Shown here: piece after piece, positions 57,901-64,000 of the stretch
How positions within the stretch are numbered: the stretch's first letter is position 1
Layout: each line of letters begins with the position of its first letter
Assembly (NCBI GenBank): GCA_020744225.1
Contig: JAGMWG010000017.1
Coordinates: 930,001 to 994,000, forward strand
DNA: 64,000 bases
DNA from: Paraphoma chrysanthemicola
Taxonomy: Eukaryota > Ascomycota > Dothideomycetes > Pleosporales > Phaeosphaeriaceae
Reading direction: 5' to 3'
Notes under the pieces: generated by a model
Told to the model about the DNA's origin: nothing
The model's input: the letters and a program-made list of their open reading frames with translations, nothing else
Database searches by the model: none
Program-made: the position numbers and the translations under genes

Positions 57901-60060
57901 GCGCTGCAGGTGACCGGCCTCACAAGTACCAGTTGGGATGACTGTCTCGCGCGCTTCTCGTTCGATACAGGTGTAGTTGCATCGGCAGTCCTTCCAGCGG
58001 GAAGTAGAATCGCCATTCTGACGACTCGCGGTAAGAGTAGTCGTATCATGATACATCACGCTGCAACGTTTGAAGAGCAACGCGTCTTGGAACATCCTGA
58101 ACGCGTTTTCAAGATTCAGGTTAACAAGCTTGGTTCCCTTCTTGTAAGCTACGGTTACTTGACCACACAAGTTTGGGATACCAAGACTGGGGAACGCCTC
58201 AAGGTTGTGAAGAATCCGCCAAAGAAGCCGCGACCACACACGATTAGGTTCACCGATAAGGATAGCGTTGTGCTAGTTGGTGGCGAGGATCGAGTATTCC
58301 GCTACTTCTCGATCGAAGACGATGCGCCCAAGTGGCAAGTCAAGGTACAAATTGAGGAGGAAATACCAGATGATGCGGTGGTCATGTTTCCTACGTGTTC
58401 CTCTCTGAGCCCGGATGGGAACATGGTACTATTTGGGTATCGTCAACACCCTGTGACCCTATGGGATCTAGAGACCGAGATGCTGCTCGGATCATGCAGT
58501 ATTAACCTATCAGAAGCAGACATGACCACAGTCGACGCAACCTACGGTGAAGTGTACTCTGTTAAATGGCATCCTTTCAACGGAGACGTGTTCGGCCTCA
58601 CACAAACCGGATTACTATTCAGATGGGATACCCACGATGATGAGGCCAACGACAAGGTCGAAACTGGTGGGGACTTCTTGACTGTGAGTCGGGAAGGTTC
58701 CCTTCTCGGGACCGGAGATGGTGTGGGTACAATCAAGATCTTCGCGTCGGCAGATCTGTCCTTGTTGTACCAGCTGTCTTCTCAAGATTCCGTCCTCAAT
58801 CTTTCTTTCAGCGCTGATTCTCGGCGATTATACGACATTCGTGGACAGTATGCCAACGTCTGGGAGCCCAACACATTGATGCGGCTTGCGGACGACTCTG
58901 AGTATCCTGATCATGGTAGCGACGCTGTGAGCGAGATAGAGAGTCTCACAAGATTTTCACTCCAAACCGAACACCAATCGGCCAGAGTCGATAACGTGAC
59001 CACCCTCGCAGGACAGTCCGTGGGCTCGTTGTACTGCTATGGCACCGAGGACGGTATCGCAGTACTGTGTCACGTAGAACACGGAAGTCTGTTCGAACTG
59101 GAGAGACTGAAGAGTTTCATGTCGATCGAAAATGTCGCGTGGAGCGATGACGACAAGCTTGTCGCCATCTCCGATCTTGGTGGAACTATATCATTGAAGC
59201 GAGTCGAGAAAGCGACCGACCCACAAGGCGGATGGACGGCTATTACCGAATTTTCCGTTCAAATACCGCCCTCGAAAGGACACATCCGAAGTCTCATCTT
59301 CCACCCAGCCGGCAAAGCTTTGTTTGCGTTCACCCCTCTAGCGCTTTTTTCCATTGATCTCGAGACTCATGCGATCACGGAATCGATGCTGCCTCCGACT
59401 GCAACAAAGCTGAAGTGGCTGTGCCACCCAGCTATGCCAGACTATTTGCTTGGCTTTGGAACGTCGCAGATGCTTGTGTATGCGGCGGAGGGATTGCAAA
59501 AACTCAAACAATACTCGTACTTTCCCCCGAGAAATGGAGACTTAGATACACAGTCAGCAGCAGCATCACGCGGCACGAGTTACCGGAGCGAAACGCAGTC
59601 ATTGGGGCGAATTTTGGCCAGTCCCGATTCTCCACTCATCCTCCTCGTAGTCTCACATTCGACTCCATCTGGGCTTTTCGAACACCACTACCTACTTTTC
59701 ACAGTCGCGGATATCAATATTGATGCATCTTCCCCGGACACTCTTTCCTACACAACACTGCCTGCAGAACTATCTGCGCGTATACGAGAGCCACTCGCAT
59801 TCCTGTCACGCGGCCGCCTTCTTGTCCTTGATGTTGACCGCTGGATTGGCAGTTGCCGAATGATGCCATCCTCGAAGCGTACACCGTCCGGAAAAACCAC
59901 AGATGCAAGCACTGGAGCTTTCGAACAATACTACTTCTTACCTGGTGATTGGGCTACGGGCAATGAGGCTGAGCTTTGCTCTGTCATGCCTGATGGGACA
60001 TTGTTGTGCCCGAGGAATGGTGAGGTTGCCGCTGTGCAATCGAATAAGATGCGGAAGTAG
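54954..60060 (+). CDS. NLR-like protein: alpha/beta-hydrolase, NACHT and C-terminal beta-propeller
   Basis: Exons about 54954-55062, 55101-55519, 55568-55618, 55674-55961, 56008-56182 and 56228-60060 give about 1624 residues. The first intron (38 nt) is weak, so the 5' end is uncertain; coding is firm from about 55041. Residues 60-340 are a serine-hydrolase-like domain: VFVHGLGGSSIKTW, nucleophile elbow VHSMGG with Ser185, STPHRGTNLAE, and DADHHGVCKY with the candidate catalytic His. NACHT lies at about 400-720: P-loop GNAATGKS at 416-423, LILDGVDESEA as Walker B, then ILVVSRRTHE. A winged-helix-like part leads to degenerate WD-type repeats from about 930 (VWDTKTGERL, LWDLETEMLLG). Fungal NACHT-WD proteins sense nonself and trigger incompatibility or immune-like responses, with the N-terminal domain as effector. 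Cytosolic. Confidence 0.87.
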
Positions 60061-60587
60061 TTTGTGTATTGCTTTGCTTGCGACTCGACATCATTGACAG
60101 GGTATTTACATGAAACTTCTATGTCTTCTCTACCGCAACTTACATGTTACAAGCATAATTGTGCAGGTGTTTTCCTTCCTTGCATATAGAGATTGCATAT
60201 GGTGTGCTTCGCATGAGATTCAAGCGAAATGTCCCAGCAACGGAGACATCCAATTGATAGATCGAAGATAGTTCGCTGTGTGCAGCACCTTTAGCCCTCA
60301 CTGCCAAATCCTCATCCTTGATACTATCCCCGGCAAAATATCTCATAATTTGGATACAAAATTACATATTACAATCTTGAGACATTCAAACCTACACGGC
60401 ACCCAATCCCGTCTAGGCATCAGGTGCCAAGAAATGCGATTGTGTAGTCATCTTCAGGTCCTAAGCAGGGTGCGGGGTAAGGCTGACATCGACTCACATA
60501 CTTCGCACACATCGCTTTCCCTCAGCTACCACATCCGAGCCTGCACGTTGATGGCTCCATGTGGCAATATCAATCAATACCAACATA
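60061..60587. other. Intergenic, 0.5 kb
   Basis: 3' end of the NLR gene and promoter of the MFS gene. The first 300 bp are AT-rich. Nothing else recognised. Confidence 0.5.
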
Positions 60588-62162
60588 ATGCCTCCGTCAC
60601 CCCAGATTGTGCCGTTAGAGCCCCAGTCTGGCAGAACCAATTTCAATGAGAAAGATGCGACATTATCCATTACACAGAGCCAACATGATGCCAAGTCAGT
60701 TCCAAGCAGCAATGAACCATATTCGACTTTCTCAGCAGGAACCCGTACATACCTGACATATTCGCTCGGCATCATCATGATTCTCTCGACTCTAACGGCG
60801 ACGATTTATTTTCCGCTTATCCCCGCTCTAAGCATACACTTCGACGTCTCCATCCAAGCCATCAATCTAACAGTAACCGTATACGCCATCTGCCAAGCCA
60901 TCTCCCCCGGCGTTTTCGCTTCTTTGGCAGATTCGTACGGCCGACGGCCCATTCTGTTGGTTTTAGTCCTGATCTATGTGCTGGGCAGTCTCGGTCTCGC
61001 GCTCAACAAGAACAGCTACGCGGCGCTGATGGCGCTCAGAGCCGTGCAGAGTCTTGGCGGCAGCGCGATCCCTCCGATTGCGTATGGCATCGTGGCTGAT
61101 GTCGCGGTTGTGAGTGAAAGAGGCAAAATGCTGGGGCCCATGTTGGCAACTTGCAATGCTATCAGTGCAATAGGTCCCGTGATTGGAGGCGCAATTGCGC
61201 TCAAGACAGGAGGACATACGTGGGTATTCGTCACGTTGCTGGTCATTGCTTTTCTGTGCTTCTTAGCCGTAGGCTTCACGATTCCTGAAACAGCAAGAAG
61301 TGTCGTTGGGAACGGGTCGATACCAGCCCATGGCATTTGGCGGACATGGGCAAGTATCTTTTTATCCAGTCAAAAACACGACAACATACTCCATCCAAAC
61401 GCTGCGCGAGTCCCAGCAGTCAAAGCCACCCAAAGTCTCCGAAGAGTCGTCGACTCGCTACGAATCGTCCTCCATCCCGACGCAGCCGTGATACTCTGGA
61501 TGATCGCCTCGAGTTACGGCATCTACTACACCTTCCAAGTCATCATCCCCGTCATCTTCGCCGACATATACCACTACAACCAGCTGGAAATCGGGCTCGT
61601 TTTCCTGCCCGGTCTAGCGGGTATGACCATTGGCGGCATTCTCGCCGGCAAACTCCTCGACGCAAACTACGCCAAAGAAGCGCGTGCGAACAATATTGCA
61701 ATCGCACCGAAAGAGGAAATGAATCTTGTGGATTTCCCCTTGGAGCACGCGCGGTATAGATTGATTGTGCCGTTTATATGTCTCGAAACAGCCCTCATCG
61801 CAGGCTACGGCTGGGCTGTCCAAAGACACGTACACCCAGCTGTCCCCATCATCATGCAATTCTTCATATGCGCGCTGTCGACGCTGCTGAGTCATACTGC
61901 GAGCGCGTTGCTGGTCGATGTGTTTCCCAATGTGCCCAGTACGGCGTATGCGTCGGGCCAGCTTGCGCGGTGTGGATACAGCGCGGCGTCAGCGGCGATT
62001 ATCGAGCCGCTAGTGAAGGCCGTGGGGCGAGGATGGTATTTTACTATTTTCTCTCTGGTGACGGGGGTGTCTTGCTTTGGGTGTGTGGTTGTTAGTCGCT
62101 GGAAGGGGATGGAGTGGCGGAGAAAGAGATTATTGGGGAGCGTTGCGAGTCCGGTGCTCTGA
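60588..62162 (+). CDS. MFS transporter, DHA1-type drug:H+ antiporter
   Basis: A single exon encodes 524 residues from the ATG at 60588 (upstream in-frame GTG ignored). A hydrophilic N-terminus of about 60 residues is followed by twelve hydrophobic segments. MFS motif A is present between helices 2 and 3 as SLADSYGRRPIL, and the helix-5 antiporter motif C as AISAIGPVIGGAIA, both typical of the 12-helix DHA1 family (Qdr-, Flr- and dityrosine-transporter-like). VFLPGLAGMTIGGILAGKLLD and YASGQLARCGYSAASAAII match Qdr-like proteins. Expected at the plasma membrane, exporting small molecules or organic acids. Substrate unknown. It may serve nearby secondary metabolism but is not tightly linked to it. 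Confidence 0.9.
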   Translation: MPPSPQIVPLEPQSGRTNFNEKDATLSITQSQHDAKSVPSSNEPYSTFSAGTRTYLTYSLGIIMILSTLTATIYFPLIPALSIHFDVSIQAINLTVTVYAICQAISPGVFASLADSYGRRPILLVLVLIYVLGSLGLALNKNSYAALMALRAVQSLGGSAIPPIAYGIVADVAVVSERGKMLGPMLATCNAISAIGPVIGGAIALKTGGHTWVFVTLLVIAFLCFLAVGFTIPETARSVVGNGSIPAHGIWRTWASIFLSSQKHDNILHPNAARVPAVKATQSLRRVVDSLRIVLHPDAAVILWMIASSYGIYYTFQVIIPVIFADIYHYNQLEIGLVFLPGLAGMTIGGILAGKLLDANYAKEARANNIAIAPKEEMNLVDFPLEHARYRLIVPFICLETALIAGYGWAVQRHVHPAVPIIMQFFICALSTLLSHTASALLVDVFPNVPSTAYASGQLARCGYSAASAAIIEPLVKAVGRGWYFTIFSLVTGVSCFGCVVVSRWKGMEWRRKRLLGSVASPVL

Positions 62163-63683
62163 GCATTTTGTGGTCGTAAAGGATATTGGGTGGTGTGTAG
62201 GTGCGATGGATCGTGGCGGTAAGGATTTGAGATATTTCATCGGGGTTATGCAAGTACAAGCACCGGACAGAGCCTTCGCCATGATATTGAAAGCGCTGAT
62301 GAGGCCGCAACAATCGAACAATTGTAGAAGCATGCCAGTGGTGTAGAAGTAGGAATACCTATCGCTCTGAGTGCCACAGAAACGGGGCCATACTTCAAGC
62401 CTGAAGCGTCTCAATGATGACGTTGCTCAAGTTTCCTCCGACTACGCGTTCGAGCACTTGCAATACCACTCCAAGTCATGGATATGGAACGCTTTTCAGT
62501 GCTGGGATATAACTCTTTAAATTACTTTCTATAGGATACAGAGCTCCTAAAGAATATATTGAAAAATAAGCCTTTCATTAAGTAAAGAGTCGTTTAGAAT
62601 GGGAAGTGTACTGTTATCAAGCAAGAGGCTAAGCAAAGCGGATATGACATTCACATAGAATGTCCAGATGTATTGCGTAAATCACGACGGTAGCCGGCAT
62701 TTTCTAAATCGCAACAGTTCGTGAGATACGCAATCCTGAGGAGTGACTGATTTAACGGCACTTAACCCCACGCGATTGCTTCAGCTGCGCCACAACAAAG
62801 CACTCAAAGCTTTCAGCCTTGCTACTCAAGTAGTCCCGATTCTACGCTGGTCTACGGGGATGGATGATATCCGGCTTGGAATATGCCCAGTGCTAATACC
62901 TTCTGTACACCGATTCGCCATTACCTGGAGCCTGTGCCAGCTCGGACCTCATTCGACATATGTGCCTCGATCACACTCCTAGTGATGCAAGCGCGCTGCA
63001 CAAGTACTTCGCCGCCCGGTCCTCTTGCCACACTAGTACTGGGCTCCGTTAGTTACTGTAATACGAGCTTTATTGTGGTAGGCTGTGAAATCGAGGTCGA
63101 TGTCTGAGCAGTGCAGCAAAAGAAATATACTTCTGCTGTCAAGGTCCGCGCGCGATACGACTGCTTTGTGAGTGATTGAGGTGGCTAGGTGGCTGGAGAT
63201 CCAGTCAGGCTGAGCGCAGCGCGTATCGCGTAGTCGTTTGTGACGTGTTTTCCATCCCAAGGCTGAGTCCTGGATCTGCCTCGATTGTTCTCGGTATTAC
63301 TTCTCGAAAAGTCGATTTTCTGGGGACTATCTGCATGACACTGGAATATATAGCCTTTTTTGACATTGATCGACACAGGCGTGTCTTTTGGAAGTGCGAA
63401 TTGTTGTGCCTCGCGAAGTGCCAAGATGCAGCGCAGCTGAAGAACGCCTTCGCTTCGGACAACCACATACATTTTAACTTTATGCGCTCCGCCTCAGCCT
63501 TGGGCAAACAAGTCTCCTTGAGAATCGGTCCTTTTTTGCTTTAAAACTTGAACCCTTCTTTAATCTTTTCTTTGGAGCCTTTTCGTCGTCCAGCCGTTTC
63601 GGTTGTACAGCCTCCCAAGCACTGCATCAAAATTATCGAGAGGGACAGATGCAAATTGCGACAAGCCAAGAACATTTTCCACC
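62163..63683. other. Intergenic, about 1.5 kb, partly AT-rich
   Basis: The 62500-62660 stretch is clearly AT-rich compared with its surroundings. Overlapping frames of 60-120 codons show no domain, signal peptide or splice continuity. No transposon ends seen. Confidence 0.45.
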
Positions 63684-64000
63684 ATGTCTCGATTTTTACA
63701 GCTTTCACGCCATGCTGTGGCCTTCTCGTTCTTGATACTCCTTCCGTTTGTGCAACAAGCACTCGCGGCGAACATCCTGAGCGACGCAGTCCTTTCGATT
63801 CAGCGCGACTGCGTGCAATGGTGTTTCGGAGGATATACGTATATATGGAAAGCGGTCGGCTGTCCACAGGACGATACCTGCATGTGTCGACCAGATCTGC
63901 GGGGTGCGGCTAGCAGTCGATTATCCTCCTGTATCCTCACGGAGTGGAAAACTTGCTCGGATGGGACGGACATTGCGATTGCGACCTCGATATTCAATCG
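63684..64000 (+). CDS. CFEM-like secreted protein, truncated by right window edge
   Basis: The ATG at 63684 sits in a strong context (ACCATGTC) and the frame is open for 105 codons to the window edge. The product starts with a signal peptide (HAVAFSFLILLPFVQQALA). A cysteine pattern follows: CVQWC, then GCPQDDTCMCRPDL, then SSCILTEWKTC. The spacing C-x2-C, about 12 residues, C-x5-C-x-C and two later cysteines fits a CFEM-type domain (eight-Cys, fungal extracellular), with the eighth cysteine expected beyond the edge. The usual haem-binding Asp may be one of the two in QDD. CFEM domains occur in GPI-anchored haem-uptake proteins, secreted effectors, and at the N-terminus of rhodopsin-domain receptors; the missing C-terminus would decide. 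Confidence 0.7.
   Translation, partial: MSRFLQLSRHAVAFSFLILLPFVQQALAANILSDAVLSIQRDCVQWCFGGYTYIWKAVGCPQDDTCMCRPDLRGAASSRLSSCILTEWKTCSDGTDIAIATSIFN

Overview
This window reads as nuclear DNA of a filamentous ascomycete (Pezizomycotina, probably Dothideomycetes; the class is inferred from the gene families, not proven). The evidence is many short introns of about 45-60 nt with GTANGN donors and CTNAC-like branch points, fungal-only families (UstYa-like, fungal rhodopsin domain, HET, NACHT-WD, DUF7580, CFEM-like), and ascomycete housekeeping genes such as SmD2, Ams2/Spt21, Pub1 and Pif1. I rebuilt 26 protein-coding genes, two of them cut by the window edges, plus one pseudogene. No rRNA, tRNA, transposon or CRISPR array was recognised. 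Exon boundaries were inferred by eye from donor, acceptor, reading-phase and family continuity, without transcripts.

Left third (1-17.4 kb) is accessory and secretory. It holds a partial unknown gene with an acidic tail, a GPI-anchor-type secreted protein, a decayed kinase/ZZ-finger relic, and a rhodopsin-domain membrane protein. A compact group follows: two UstYa-family (DUF3328) genes in convergent orientation, a tiny three-exon secreted protein, a cytochrome P450 and a secreted HExxH metallopeptidase. That group could make or modify a peptide metabolite. A modular secreted protein and an F-box protein close the region.

Middle (18.5-40 kb) is mostly core: dihydroxyacetone kinase, SmD2, the Ams2/Spt21 histone-gene regulator, an orphan membrane protein, a Med2-like Mediator subunit, Pub1, Pif1 helicase, a SurE-type phosphatase and a naphthol-reductase-like SDR. 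SmD2 and ams2 are divergent and share a promoter region with two perfect MCB (ACGCGT) sites.

Right third (40-64 kb) is rich in genes of the incompatibility and innate-immunity type. The most striking is a 1778-residue chimera at 40203-45584. It joins C2H2 fingers, PH-like segments, an RRM like those of Nam8/Csx1, a receiver domain like that of Rim15, an SH3 domain and a C-terminal HET domain. It is divergent from a DUF7580 pseudokinase-like gene 353 bp away. A tyrosinase, a second rhodopsin-domain protein and a fructosamine kinase follow, then an alpha/beta-hydrolase-NACHT-propeller NLR, an MFS transporter and the start of a CFEM-like secreted protein.

The HET chimera, DUF7580 gene and NLR suggest a nonself-recognition locus. 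I read the chimera as a possible fungal counterpart of plant NLRs with integrated decoy domains; that is a hypothesis.
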